64,000 bases of DNA from Kingdonia uniflora (GCA_014058105.1 JACGCM010002742.1:310001-374000), one strand, 5' to 3'; positions 53,912 through 64,000 are shown, counted from the first letter of the stretch. Notes: generated by a model from the sequence alone, not told the origin. Numbers and translations are program-made.

Positions 53912-53981
53912 TCATGGGGTTGGAAACTCAGGGTTACGGATCCCTATATAAAACCGGCTTGCCTTGCTTTCCAAAAAAAAT

Positions 53982-53996
53982 AGTTGGGGAAGGCAG
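53982..53996 (+). repeat. TSD, right copy, of the nested SINE
   Basis: AGTTGGGGAAGGCAG, identical to 53826-53840, directly after the A8T tail. The LINE coding sequence resumes with FELHPRCHAPL. Confidence 0.92.
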
Positions 53997-55032
53997 ATTT
54001 GAGCTGCATCCTAGATGCCATGCTCCTTTGATTGCACATCTTGCCTTTGCGGATGAAATTCTTGTATTTTTGCAAGGTAAGAATACCTCAGCTATTGCCT
54101 TAGAAGATGCTCTTAATTGTTTCTCTTCTATTTCAGGTCTGGAAATCAACTTCAACAAGTCAACAATCTACATGTCTGGAGTGGAAATTGCTAAAGGCAA
54201 TAACATATGTTCCACTTTGAACATGGATCAAGGAAAATTGCCTTTCAAGTATCTGGGGGTGCCTCTTATTAGCACCAATCTAAAAGCAAGGGACTGTCAA
54301 GGACTAGTGGAGTCGATGACAAAGAGAATGAATAGTTGGCATCATAGAATTTTATCTGGAGTTGGCAGAGCACAACTCATACAATCAATTTTACAAAGCA
54401 TCCATATATACTGGACTGTGTTGTTCATTCTTCCTCAGATTGTTATTAACCATATTGAGAGACTGTGCTCTAAGTTCTTATGGCAAGGGAACACTGGAAC
54501 TACTAAGAGAACCCCCATTTGTTGGAAAGATTTGTGTTATCCAAAGAAAGAGGGAGGGCTGGGCTTTAGATGTTTGAAGACCTGGAACCATGCTGCCATT
54601 CTAAGGCATACAAGTAGAATTGCTTTAAAGCAGTCGGGCTTTTGGGGTCAATGGGTAAGAGACAACTTAATCAAGAGTAAAAACTGTTGGGAGATTAAGA
54701 TCCCAGTTAATTGCTCATGGATGTGGAGAAAGATTCTAGAGTCTTGGAGTGAAGCTAAGAATATGGCCAAGCACATATTAGGAAACGGGGAGGATACATA
54801 CTTTTGGAAAGATCCATGGCACCCTTGTGGAATCCTACTTGGAAGATTCCCTCAACAATTCAGATTTGACTCAACACTCCATAAAAATACAAAGTTGTCA
54901 GCAATTATTTCTCAGGGTAGATGGAGTATACCAGGGCACATTAGAGGCATGTTAAGTGACAACATTCTATTACCAATTCAAGAAATTGACATTAAAGCTC
55001 GATGAGAGGATGAGATTACATGGACAACTGCT

Positions 55033-55470
55033 GTGAATGGCACTTTCTCCTTGGCAGCCACATACAACTACCTAAGAGATAAGAAAATTGAGGTGACATG
55101 GCACTCCATTCCTTGGAATAAAATCAATCTCCCAAGAAGTAGCTTCACTACTTGGAGAGCCATAAAAGGAAATCTCAGAACTAATAGCAGGTTAGTTACA
55201 ATGCGAGTACTATCTGCTTCTTTTTGTAGCCTCTGCGGCATTAGTGGGGAGACTGAAAGTCATATTTTTATGGGTTGCATTATGGCTAAAGAGATTTGGA
55301 GGCAGCTGTTAATGAGATGCAATGTTACTAGACTAATTAGAACCTTGTCAGAAGAAATAGATTGGATACTAAGCATCAGATAAGCGAAAGCCATTGTGCT
55401 TAAAGCGTGTTTGTGTTCAATGATTAAAAACATATGGACAGAGAGAAATTTTAAGGTGTTTGAGAACAAG
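55033..55470 (+). other. zf-RVT-like zinc region of ORF2
   Basis: Conserved features are WHSIPWNKINLP, RSSFTTWRAIKGNLRTNSRL, CSLCGISGETESHIFMGC (Cys, His and Cys ligands) and, after a stop at 55381, MIKNIWTERNFKVFENK. This region sits between RT and RNase H in plant L1 elements and is thought to bind nucleic acid. A nonsense codon (TGA 55003) precedes it in the same frame. Confidence 0.85.
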
Positions 55471-55639
55471 ATACCAAGTCCACAATCAGTTCTTACAACA
55501 ATATATACAGAGATTAGGGTCCGGCTCGAGAGTAACATAAGCAAACTCTCTAATAGCTCTTGTAACAAAACCTTATGCACTAATTGGAGAGTAAGCCCAG
55601 GTATGACCAGCAAAGAATAGAGGGTGTGCAAATGGGGAC

Positions 55640-56127
55640 CTGTTCCTCCACCAGGATTCTTCCTGCTTAATACGAAGGGATCCCATACTACTCCGGGAGG
55701 AATGGGAGGGCTGATTAGAGATCCTCAGGGGCATTTTGTGATTGGATATTCAGGAAAGCAAGAAGGCTAAACAGTGGAGTACCATGCTCTAAAGGCAGTG
55801 GAAAGAGGCTTGAGGTTAACAACTTTAAATGGGATGAATAAGTTATGGACAGTTACAGACTCAGAATCTGTTATTGCCTATATGGAGAAAAAGAAGACGC
55901 CCCACTGGAATTGTATTGCTATTCATTCTTCCATCTTTTTTCAGATTGACTTACTTGGAGAACAAAAGGTTTTTCATTGCTTCAAAGAGGCCAATGCTTG
56001 TACAACTTTTCTTTAAAATTGTCATGATGTAATAGGTGAAGTTGCGCTCTCTCCTAGCAGCATTCCTCTCGGCCTGCGTGCCCTTGTCGAGGATGATGCT
56101 AAAGGAAAAACCTATATTAGGATGTAA
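55640..56127 (+). other. RNase H-like C-terminal domain of ORF2 (degenerate)
   Basis: PPPGFLLNTKGSHTTPGG-MGGLIRDPQGHFVIGY, then VEYHALKAVERGLRL, VTDSESVI and FKEANACTTFL follow the plant LINE RNase H order. The first catalytic Asp (usually LNTDGS) reads Lys here and the last acidic position (ANxCADxL) reads Thr; the Glu and the TDS Asp remain. In-frame stops at 55768 and 56014. The domain probably helped remove template RNA in the active ancestor. Confidence 0.75.
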
Positions 56128-56183
56128 TTGTTTGGCTGCTTTTATGGCTGGTTGGGGTGTGCCTTAACCACAGCTTACACTCT
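56128..56183 (+). other. 3' UTR of the large LINE
   Basis: About 56 bp after the ORF2 stop, containing GCTGGTTGGGGTGTGC, which corresponds to GCTGGTTGGGGTATGC in the truncated LINE. Much shorter than the ~290 bp of that element. Confidence 0.7.
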
Positions 56184-56195
56184 AAAAAAAAAAAA
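56184..56195 (+). other. Oligo(A) tail of the large LINE
   Basis: Twelve A residues, after which satellite resumes with GGCATTGGAGTGATAC. Confidence 0.85.
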
Positions 56196-56208
56196 GGCAT
56201 TGGAGTGA
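56194..56208 (+). repeat. Probable TSD, right copy, of the large LINE
   Basis: AAGGCATTGGAGTGA corresponds to AAAGCATCGGAGAGG at 50492-50506 with several mismatches. The first two bases overlap the A tail, so the limit is ambiguous. Confidence 0.5.
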
Positions 56209-58980
56209 TACAAAATCTGTACCGGTCATAAATTCTAGCCGGGATTACAGCGATTCATTTGGCAGCCATCCAAGCTTGTTTTCGGTCAAAAGAAAACTCT
56301 TAAAAATATCTAACCTCTTAAAGGAGTTGCAGGTAGCCATCTTTCTCCGTATTGCGACCTAAAGCGTCGGGGAGGTACGAAATCCGTACCGGTCAAAAAT
56401 TTAAACCAGGAGTATATCAATTCATTTAGGAATAATCCTAGCATGTTGTCGGGTGAGATCAAACTCATTAAAGCGATCGGACCTCTCAAATGAGTTGCCG
56501 GTAGCCAAGCTTCTCCGAATTGTGATTTAAAATATCGGAGAAGTGCAAAATTCCATCTGGTCAAAAATTTAAGCTGGGAATATTGCGATTCAATTGGGAA
56601 AAATCTTAGTATGTTGTTCGGCGATACACAACTTTTAAAAAATCAACCTCACAAAACAAGTTGCCAGTAGCCAAGCTTCTCCAAATTGCGATCTAAAGCA
56701 TCAGAGTGGTACAAATCCATACCAGTCAATAATTCAAATTGGGTGTTGCGATCCATACGGTAACTACCCTAGCATGAATTTGGTTGAAGCAAAACTCTTA
56801 AAAGCGATCCAACCTCTCAAACGACTCGCCGGTAGCCAAGCTTCCCTGAATAGCGATCTAAAGCATCGGAGAGATACCAAATACGTACCAATCAAAACTC
56901 TTGAAAATTTTCCAACCTCCCAAACGACTTGCCGGTGAGGTACGAAATCCTTACCGGTTTAAAATTAAAACCTAGAATATTTCGTTTAATTTGGTAAATA
57001 TCCTAGTATGTTGTCGGTCGAAACGAAACAATTAAAATGATCCAACCTCCCAAACGAGTTGTAGGAAGCCATACTTCTCGGAATTGATATCTGAAGCATC
57101 GGAGAGGAACGAAATCCGTACCGGTCAAAAATTTAAACTGGGAGTATTGCGAGTCATTTGGCAACTATCCTTGCGTAATATCAATCGAAATGAAACTTTT
57201 AAAAATGATCCAACCTCTCAAATGACCTTCCGGTAGCCAAGCTTCAAAGAATTACGATCTAAAGCATCGGAGAGATATAAAATCCATACCGATCAACAAT
57301 TCAAACCTGGAGTATTGCAATTCATTTGGTATTTATCCTAGCATATTGTCTGTCGAAACAAAACTCTTACAAATGATCAAACCTCTCAAACAGCTTGCCG
57401 GTTGCAAAGCTTCTCAGAATTGCGATCTAAGCCATCGGTGAGGTACGAAATCCGTACCGGTCAAAAATTCAAACCTGGAATATTGTTATTCATTTTGTAA
57501 ATATACAAGTATGCTGTCGGCCGAAGCAAAACTTGTTAAAATGATCCAACCTCCAAACGAGTTTTCGGAAGCCATACTTTTCCGAATTGCGATTTAAAGC
57601 ATCAGAGAGGTACGAAATCCGTACTGATAAAAAATTTAAATCGGGAGAATTGTTATTCCTTTGGTAACTATCATTGCATGTATTTGGTCGAAACGAAACT
57701 CTTAAAAATGTTGAAACCTCTTAAATGACTTGCCGGTAGAAAAGCTTCTCTGTATAGCAATTTAAAGCATCAGAGAGGTATTTAATCCTTACTGGTTAAA
57801 ATTTAAAGCCAGGAGGATTGCGATTCATTTGGTAACTATCTTAGTATGTTGTCATTCGAAACAAAACACTTCAAAATGATCCAACCTCTCAAATGAGATG
57901 TTGGTAGCCAAGCTTATCCGAATAGCGATCTAAAGAATCGGAGAGGTACAAAATCCGTACCGGTCTAAATTTCAAACCGGGAGTATTGCGATATATTTGG
58001 TCACTATCATAGCATGTATTTGGTTGAGAAACTCTTAAAAATGATGTAACCTCTCAAATGACTTGCCGGAAGCAAAACTTCTCTGAATAGCGATCTAAAG
58101 CATCGGTGTGGTTCGAAATCCATATCGGCCTAAAATTTAAACTGGGAGTATTGCAATTCATTTGGGCACAATCCTACTATGTTATAGGGTGAGAAAAAAC
58201 TCCTAAAAATGATCCAACCTCTCAAACGAGTTGTCGGTAGCAAAGCTTCTCCGAATGGCGATCTAAAGCATAAGAGAGGTACGAAATCCGTACCGGATAA
58301 AAATTCAAACCGGGAGGATTGCGATTTATTTTGTCATTATCCTGGAATGTATTTGGACGAAACGAAATAATTAAAAATGTTAAAACATCTCGAACGACTT
58401 GCCGGCCTCCAAGCATCTCAGAATAGCGATCTAGAGCATCGGAGAGTTATTTAATATTTACTGGTCAAAAATTCAAATCGGGAGGATTGCGATTCATTTG
58501 GTAACTATCCTAGCATAAATTTTGTCAACACGATCGAACCTCTCAAATGAGTTGCCGGCAGCCAAGCTTCTCTGAATTGCGATCTAAAGAATCGGAGAGG
58601 TAAAAAATCCGTACTGGTCTAAAATGAAAACCGGGAGTATTACGATATATTTGGTCACTATCCTCGCATGTATTTGGTCGAAACCAAACTCATAAAAGTG
58701 ATGAAACCTCTCTAACGACATGGCAGTAGCATAGATTCTCTAAATAGCGATTTTAAGCATCGAAGAGGTACGAAACCCGTACTGACCAAAAAATCAAACT
58801 GGGATTATTGCGATTCATTTGGTAACAACCCTAGCATGATGTTTATCAAAACGAAACACTTCATAATTATCCAACCTTTCAAACGAGTTGCCGGTAGCTA
58901 ACCTTCTCCGAATTGCGATCTAAAGCATCGGAGTGGTTCGGAATCCGTACCGGTCAAAAATTCAATCCGGGAGTATTGCC

Positions 58981-61162
58981 ATTCATTTGGGAACAATCCT
59001 TGCATGTTGTCGGGCGTAAAAAAACTCATAAAAATGATCCAACCTCTCAAAAGAGTTGCCGGTAGCAAAGCTTCTCCGAATAGCGATCTAAAGCATCGGA
59101 GAGGTACGAAATCCGTACCGGTCAAAAATTCAAATTGGTAGTATTGCGAGTCATTTCATAACTATCCTCGCATATTATCAGTCAAAGAAAAAATGATAAA
59201 TATAATCCAACCTCTCAAACGACCTTCCGTAAGCCAAGCTTCAAAGAATTGCGATCTAAAGCATTGGAGTGGTATGAAATCCGTATCGGTCAAAAATTTT
59301 AAACGGGAGTATTGCAATTCATTTCGTCGCTATCCTAGCATAGTGTCAGTTGAATTGAAAATTTTAAAAATGATCCAACCTCTAAAACGAGTTGCCGGTA
59401 GCCAAGCTTCCCAAAATTGCGATCTAAAGCATCAGAGAGGTGCAAAATCCGAACGGGTAAAAAATTCAAATCGGGAGTATTGCCATTCATTTGGTAACTA
59501 TCTAAGCATGTATTTGATTGAAATGAAACTCTTAAAAATGATCTAACCTCACAAACGATTTGCCGGTTGCAAAGCATCCCTGAATAGCGATTTAAAGCAT
59601 CGGAGAAGTACGTAATCGCCACCGGTTAAAAATTCAAACCGAGATTATAGCGATTCATTTGGTAACAATCCTAGCATGTAATTGGTAAAATAAAAACTCT
59701 CCAATAATATCCAACCTCTAAAATGAGTTGCTGTTAGACATGCTTCTCCGTATTGCGACCTAAAGCGTCAGAGAGGTACGAAATCCGTACCAGTCAAAAA
59801 TTCAAAACGGGAGAATATCAATTCAGTTTGGAACAATTCTAGCATGCTGTCGAGTGTGATAAAACATTTAAAATGATCGAACCTCTCAAATGAGTTGCTG
59901 GTTTTCAAGCTTCTCCGAATTGTGATCTAAAATATCAGAGCTGTACAAAATCTTTTCCGGTCAAAAATTTAAACCGGGAATATTGCGATTCTTTTCAGAA
60001 CAATCCTAGCATGTTGCCGAGCGATTTGAAAGTCTTAAAAATAATCCAAACACTCAAACGGGGTACCGGTTGCCAAGCTTCTCCGATTTGCGATCTAAAG
60101 CATCTGAGGGGTACGAAATCCATATCGATCAAAAATTCAAACTGGGTTTATTGCGATTCATTTGGTCACTTTCCTAGCATATATTTGGTTGCTACGAAAC
60201 TCTTGAAAATGATTAAACCTCTCAAACGACTTTCCGGTAGCATAACTTCTCTAAATAGCGATCTAAAGCATCGGAGAGGTTTAAAATCTGTACCAATCAA
60301 AAATTTAATCCTGGAGTATTGCAATTCATTTGGAAACTATCCTAGAATGGTGTTGGTCGTAACAAAACTCTTAAAAAACATCAACCTCTCTAACGAAATG
60401 CCGGTACCCAAGCTTCTCCAAATTGCGATCTAAAGCATCAGAGAGGTAAGAAATCCGTACCAGTAAAAAATTTAAACCGGGAGTTTATAAATTCAGTTAG
60501 AAACAATCCTAGTATGTTGTTGGGCGTGACCAAACTTGTTAAAATGATCAAACCTCTCAAATGAATTGTCGGTACCCAAGCTTTTCAAAATTGCGATCTA
60601 AATCATCAGAGCGGTACAAAATCCGCTCAGGTCTTAAATTTAAACCGGGAATATTGCGATTCTTTTAAGAATAATCCAAACATGTTGTCGGGCGATATGA
60701 AAGCCTTAAAAATCACCCAAACTCTCAAACGAGGTACCGGTTTCCAAGCTTCTCCGAATTGGGTTCTAAAGTATCGGAGAGGTACGAAATCCGTACCGGT
60801 CAAAAATTCAAACTGGGATTATTGCGAGTCACTTGGTAACTGTCCAAGCTTTTTTTCAGTCAAAACGAAACTGATAAAAATAATCCAACCTCTTAAATGA
60901 CCTTCCGGCAGCCAAGCTTAAAAAAATTGCGATCTAAAGCATCAGAGATGTTTGAAATCCATACCGGCCAAAAAGTTAAATCGAGAGTATTGCGATTCAT
61001 TTTGTAACTATTCAAGCATGGTGTCAGCCGAAACGAAAATCTTAGAAATGATCCAACCTCTCAAATGAGTTGCCGGCAGCCAAGCTTCCCCAAATTGCGA
61101 TCTAAAGCAACGGAGAGCAACGAAATCCGTACAAGTCTAAAATTTAAACCGGGAGTATTGCC
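58981..61162 (+). repeat. 13-monomer HOR, copy 1 (2182 bp)
   Basis: Starts at the variant ATTCATTTGGGAACAATCC followed by TGTTGTCGGGCG and a run of A. The same landmark recurs at 61163 and 63346. Within the unit a monomer with CAAACGGGGTACCGGTTGCC and a related one with GAGGTACCGGTTTCC are about 672 bp (four monomers) apart. Confidence 0.85.
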
Positions 61163-63345
61163 ATTCATTTGGGAACAACCTAGCATGTTGTCGGGCGTTA
61201 AAAAACTCATAAAAATTATCCAACCTCTCAAACGAGTTGTTGGTAACAAAGCTTCTCTGAATAGTGATCTAAAACATCGGAGAGGTACGAAATCCGTACC
61301 GATCAAAAATTCAAACTGGGAGTATTGCGAGTCATTTGGTAACTATCTTTGCATATTATCAGTCAAAGCAAAACTGATAAACATATTCCAACCTCTCAAA
61401 CGACCTTCCGGTAGCAGAGCTTCAAAGAATTGCGATCTAAAGCATCGGAGAGGTATGAAATCCGTACCGGTAAAAAATTTAAATATGGAGTATTGCGATT
61501 CATTTTTTCACAATCCTAGCATAGTGTCAGTCAAAAGGAAAATCCTAAAAATGATCTGACCTCTCAAACGAGTAGCCGGTAGCCAAGCATCTCAAAATTG
61601 TTATCTAAAGTATCGGAGAGGTACGAAATCCGTACGGGTGAAAAATTCAAACCGGGATTATTGTCATTCATTTGGAAACTATCTGAGCATGTATTTGATT
61701 GAAATGAAACTCTTAAAAATGATCTAACCTCACAAACGATTTGCCGGTAGCAAAGCATCCCTAAATAGCGATCTAAAGCATCGGAGAAGTACGTAATCGA
61801 TACCGGTCAAAAATATAAACCCAGATTTTGGCGATTCATTTGGTTACAATCCTAGCAAGTTTTTGGAAAAAAAAAACTCTTCAAAAATATCCAACCTCTA
61901 AAATGAGTTGCTGGTAGCCATGCTTCTCCGCATTACGATATAAAGCGTCGGAGAGGTACGAAATCCGTACCAGTCAAAAATTTAAATCGGGAAAATATCA
62001 ATTCAGTTTGGAACAATCCTAGCATGTTGTTGGGCGTGATAAAGCTCTTTAAAATGATCGAACCTCTCAAATGAGTTGCCGGTTTCCAAGCTTCCCCGAA
62101 TTGAGATCTAAAACATCAGATCGGTACAAAATCCGTTTCGTTCAAAATTTTAAAACGGGAATATTGCGATTCTTTTCGGAACAATCCTAGCATATTGTCG
62201 GGCGATATGAAAGTCTTAAAAATAATCCAAACACTCAAACGAGGTACCGGTTGCCAAGCTTCTCCGAATTGCGATCGAAAGCATCCGAGAGGTACGAAAT
62301 CCGTATCGATCAAAAATTCAAACCGGGTGTATTGCGATTTATTTGGTCACTTTCCTAGCATATATTGGGTTGATAGGAAACTCTTAATAAGGAATAAACC
62401 TCTCAAATGACTTTCCGGTAGTAAAGCATCTCTGAATAATGATCTAAAGCATCAGAAATGTTTCAAATCTGTACCAGTATAAAATTCAAACCGGGAGAAT
62501 TGCGATTCATTTGGAAACTATCATAGCATGGTGTCGGTCGAAACAAAACTTTTAAAAAAAATTAGCCTCTCAAACGAGTTGCCGGTGGCCAAGCTTCTCC
62601 AAATTGCGATCTAAAGCATCGGAGAGGTACGAAATCCGTACCGGTCTGAAAATTAAACCGCGAGTATATCAATTAAGTTAGGAACAATCCTAGGATGTTG
62701 TCGGGCGTGACCAAACTCGTTAAAATGATCGAACCTCTCAAATGAGTTGCCGGTGCCCAAACTTCTCCGAATTGTGATCTAAATCATCAGAGAAGTACAA
62801 AATCCATTCTGGTCTAAAATATAAAAACTGGGAATATTGCGATTCTTTTCAGAATAAACTAAGCATGTTGTCGGGCGATATGAAAGCCATAAAAATAATT
62901 CAAACTCTCAAACGAGGTACCGGTTGCCAAGCTTCTCCGAATTGTGTTCTAAAACATCGGAGAGGTACGAAATCTGTACCGGTCAAAAATTTAAACTGGG
63001 AGTATTGCGAGTCATTTGGTAACTATCTTAGCATATTTTCAGTCAAAACGAAGCTGATAAAAATAATCCAACCTCTTAAACGACCTTCCGGTAGCCAAGC
63101 TTTATAGAATTGCGATCTAAAGCATCAGAGAGGTATGAAATCCGTTTCGGCCAAAAAGTTAAATCGAGAGCATTGCGATTCATTTCGTAACTATCCAAGC
63201 ATGGTGTCAGTCAAAACGAAAATCATAAAAATGATCCAACCGCTCAAACGAGTTACCGGTAGCCAAGCTTCTCCAAATTGCGATCTAAAGCATCTGAGAG
63301 GTACGAAATCCGTTCCGGTCAAAAATTTAAACCGGGAGTATTGCC
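61163..63345 (+). repeat. 13-monomer HOR, copy 2 (2183 bp)
   Basis: Same order of variants as copy 1, offset by 2180-2184 bp throughout: the GAGGTACCGGTTGCC monomers, the CGACCTTCCGGTAGC monomer followed by TTCAAAGAATTGCG, and the CAAACGATTTGCCGGT monomer with GCATCCC all recur. 2184 is exactly 13 x 168. Confidence 0.88.
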
Positions 63346-64000
63346 ATTCATTTGGGAACAATCCTAGCCTGTTTTCGGGCGTTAAAAAACTCATAAAAAT
63401 TATCTAACCTCTCAAACGAGTTATCGGTAGCAATGCAACTCCGAATAGGAATCTAAAGCATCGGAGAGGTACGAAATCCGTACCGATCAAAAATTCAAAC
63501 TGGGAGTATTGCGAGTGATTTGGTAACTATCTTCGCATATTATCAGTTGAAGCGAAACTGATAAAAATATTCCAACCTCTCAAACGACCTTTAGGTAGCC
63601 AAGCTTCAAAGAATTGCAATCTAAAGCATCGGAGAGGTATGAAATCCGTACCGGTAAAAAATTTAAATCGGGAGTATTGCGATTAATTTTGTCACTATCC
63701 TAGCACAGTGTCAGTCGAAACGAAAATCCTAAAAACGATCTGACCTCTCAAACGAGTAGCCAGTAGCCAAGCATCTCAAAATTGCGATCTAAAGCATCGG
63801 AAAGGTACAAACTCCGTACGGGTGAAAAATTCAAACCGGGAGTATTGCCATTCATTTGGAAACAATCTGAGCATGTATTTGATTGAAATAAAACTCTTAA
63901 AAATGATCTAACCTCACAAACGATTTGCCGGTAGCAAAGCATCCCTGAATAGCGATCTAAAGCATAGGAGAAATACGTAACCGATACCGGTCAAAAATAT
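63346..64000 (+). repeat. 13-monomer HOR, copy 3 (partial, runs off window)
   Basis: The first 655 bp of a further copy, matching the start of copy 2 with few differences, including the CGACCTTTAGGTAGC, ACGAGTAGCCAGTAGC and ACGATTTGCCGGTAGC monomers. Confidence 0.85.

Larger units (their letters stand above)
53841..53981 (+). mobile_element. tRNA-derived SINE nested in the LINE RT region
   Basis: A 141-bp insert between two perfect 15-bp direct repeats. It has RNA polymerase III box A (TGGCCCAGTGG, 53857-53867) and box B (GGTTCGAAACC, 53901-53911) 33 bp apart, like a tRNA gene, then a tRNA-unrelated part and an A8 tail. Insert plus one TSD is 156 bp, a multiple of three, and the insert has no stop in the host frame, so the LINE reading frame passes through it. 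The perfect TSD against the decayed one of the LINE shows that it arrived later. The family is not one I can name. Confidence 0.9.
53103..54330 (+). other. Reverse transcriptase domain of ORF2, with FADE at motif C
   Basis: Recognised from SKSPGPDRFNSQFF, ITLIPKVPNPSNFDEYRPIS, the motif A region (QIDF/LRKAYD across a frameshift near 53580), GLRQGDPLSPYLFVLLMEML (motif B region) and AHLAFADEILVF (motif C, 54046-54057 encode FADE). The second catalytic Asp of FADD is replaced by Glu. A SINE splits the domain between motifs B and C, adding 52 codons in frame. GKLPFKYLGVPL follows motif C, as usual in plant LINEs. Confidence 0.92.
51825..56127 (+). pseudogene. LINE ORF2 pseudogene (endonuclease / RT / zf-RVT / RNase H)
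   Basis: Product would be the L1 replication protein that nicks target DNA and reverse transcribes the LINE RNA. The frame runs 51825-52772 (stops TAG 52044-52046 and TAG 52770-52772), 52782-~52950, shifts frame to ~53100, returns at 53103, shifts again near 53580 (extra T; IDFKESL versus the family-like LRKAYDLVQWE), then stays in one frame to 56127 with stops at 55003, 55381, 55618, 55768 and 56014. Several stops look like single changes (TGG to TAG or TGA, CAG to TAG). The last codons YIRM and stop at 56125-56127 align with the end of the truncated LINE. The ATG at 51825 is chosen because it directly precedes the endonuclease motif IEIWNTRGLN. Confidence 0.88.
50507..56195 (+). mobile_element. 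L1-type LINE retrotransposon, decayed, 5.7 kb
   Basis: Non-satellite insert that interrupts a monomer within GGAGAGG and ends in a 12-base oligo(A) run, after which the monomer resumes at GGCATTGGAG. ORF2 domains in order are: AP-type endonuclease (from 51825), reverse transcriptase (~53103-54330), zf-RVT-like zinc region (~55033-55300) and RNase H-like domain (~55650-56010). An upstream region (50508-51824) occupies the ORF1 position but has no domain I recognise. ORF2 is broken by at least six in-frame stops and three frameshifts, and RT motif C reads FADE instead of FADD, so this copy is dead. There are no LTRs. A nested SINE sits in the RT region. The open frame beginning right at the junction, with no evident 5' UTR, suggests slight 5' truncation. 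Confidence 0.93.
56196..64000 (+). repeat. Satellite array, right segment
   Basis: About 46 monomers of the same family and orientation, running off the right end. A deletion-fused monomer lies near 56895-56940 (ATCAAAACTCTTGAAAATT, then CTTGCCGGTGAGGTACG). The left 2.8 kb is heterogeneous and carries the family 2 anchor at 56645; from 58981 it is a regular HOR. No gene is seen. Confidence 0.96.

Noticed and set aside
53841..53981. Possible tRNA gene from box A and box B
   Set aside because: No tRNA cloverleaf with acceptor stem is evident, and perfect TSDs and an A-tail show a SINE instead.
50507..56195. LTR retrotransposon or pararetrovirus as the source of the RT
   Set aside because: There are no terminal repeats, protease, integrase or gag. 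The RT motifs (GLRQGDPLSPYLF, KYLGVPL), the endonuclease, the poly(A) tail and the zinc region are those of an L1-type LINE.
1..64000. CENP-B box in the monomer
   Set aside because: No stretch fits the core pattern TTCG-N4-A-N2-CGGG in the consensus on either strand; TTCAAACCGGG is only a superficial resemblance.

Overview
The window is plant (probably angiosperm) heterochromatin: about 57.7 kb of one tandem satellite family with a ~168-bp monomer, all head-to-tail on the + strand (about 340 monomer equivalents), broken by two L1-type LINE retrotransposon insertions. The LINE carries an endonuclease, a reverse transcriptase, a zf-RVT-type zinc region and a C-terminal RNase H-like domain, which is an L1 layout found in plants. 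I do not recognise the satellite family by name and cannot assign a species. No functional host gene, rRNA, tRNA or CRISPR array is visible. The many short open frames in the satellite (56-residue periodic, on both strands) follow from the monomer being exactly 3 x 56 bp and are not annotated as genes.

Layout. 1-4947: divergent satellite without a stable higher-order repeat (HOR). 4948-~34900: satellite organised in an HOR family whose landmarks (a 57-bp-deleted monomer 'B', a monomer 'A' with a small oligo(A) insertion, and a 'T' monomer) recur in the same order; B-to-A spacing is about 723 bp in most copies, while the full period varies from 1.3 to 3.9 kb. ~34900-43551: a different, looser order with an anchor repeated about 3.05 kb apart. 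43540-44165: a ~0.6-kb 5'-truncated LINE with a 12-bp target site duplication (TSD). 44154-50507: satellite. 50507-56195: a 5.7-kb L1-type LINE, decayed by nonsense codons and frameshifts, itself carrying a nested 141-bp tRNA-like SINE with a perfect 15-bp TSD. 56196-58980: satellite. 58981-64000: satellite in a much more regular 13-monomer HOR (period 2182-2184 bp).

History suggested by the sequence: satellite first, then tiny and large retrotransposon insertions, then the SINE inside the large LINE, alongside continuing unequal exchange in the array. The long homogeneous array, the HORs, the near-nucleosomal unit length and two dyad symmetries per monomer fit centromeric or pericentromeric DNA, but centromere function cannot be shown from sequence alone. 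I found no convincing novel protein-coding or defence-type system. The notable observations are structural: the HOR organisation, the dyads, a fossil micro-retroposition spread by HOR amplification, and an in-frame SINE inside a reverse transcriptase frame.
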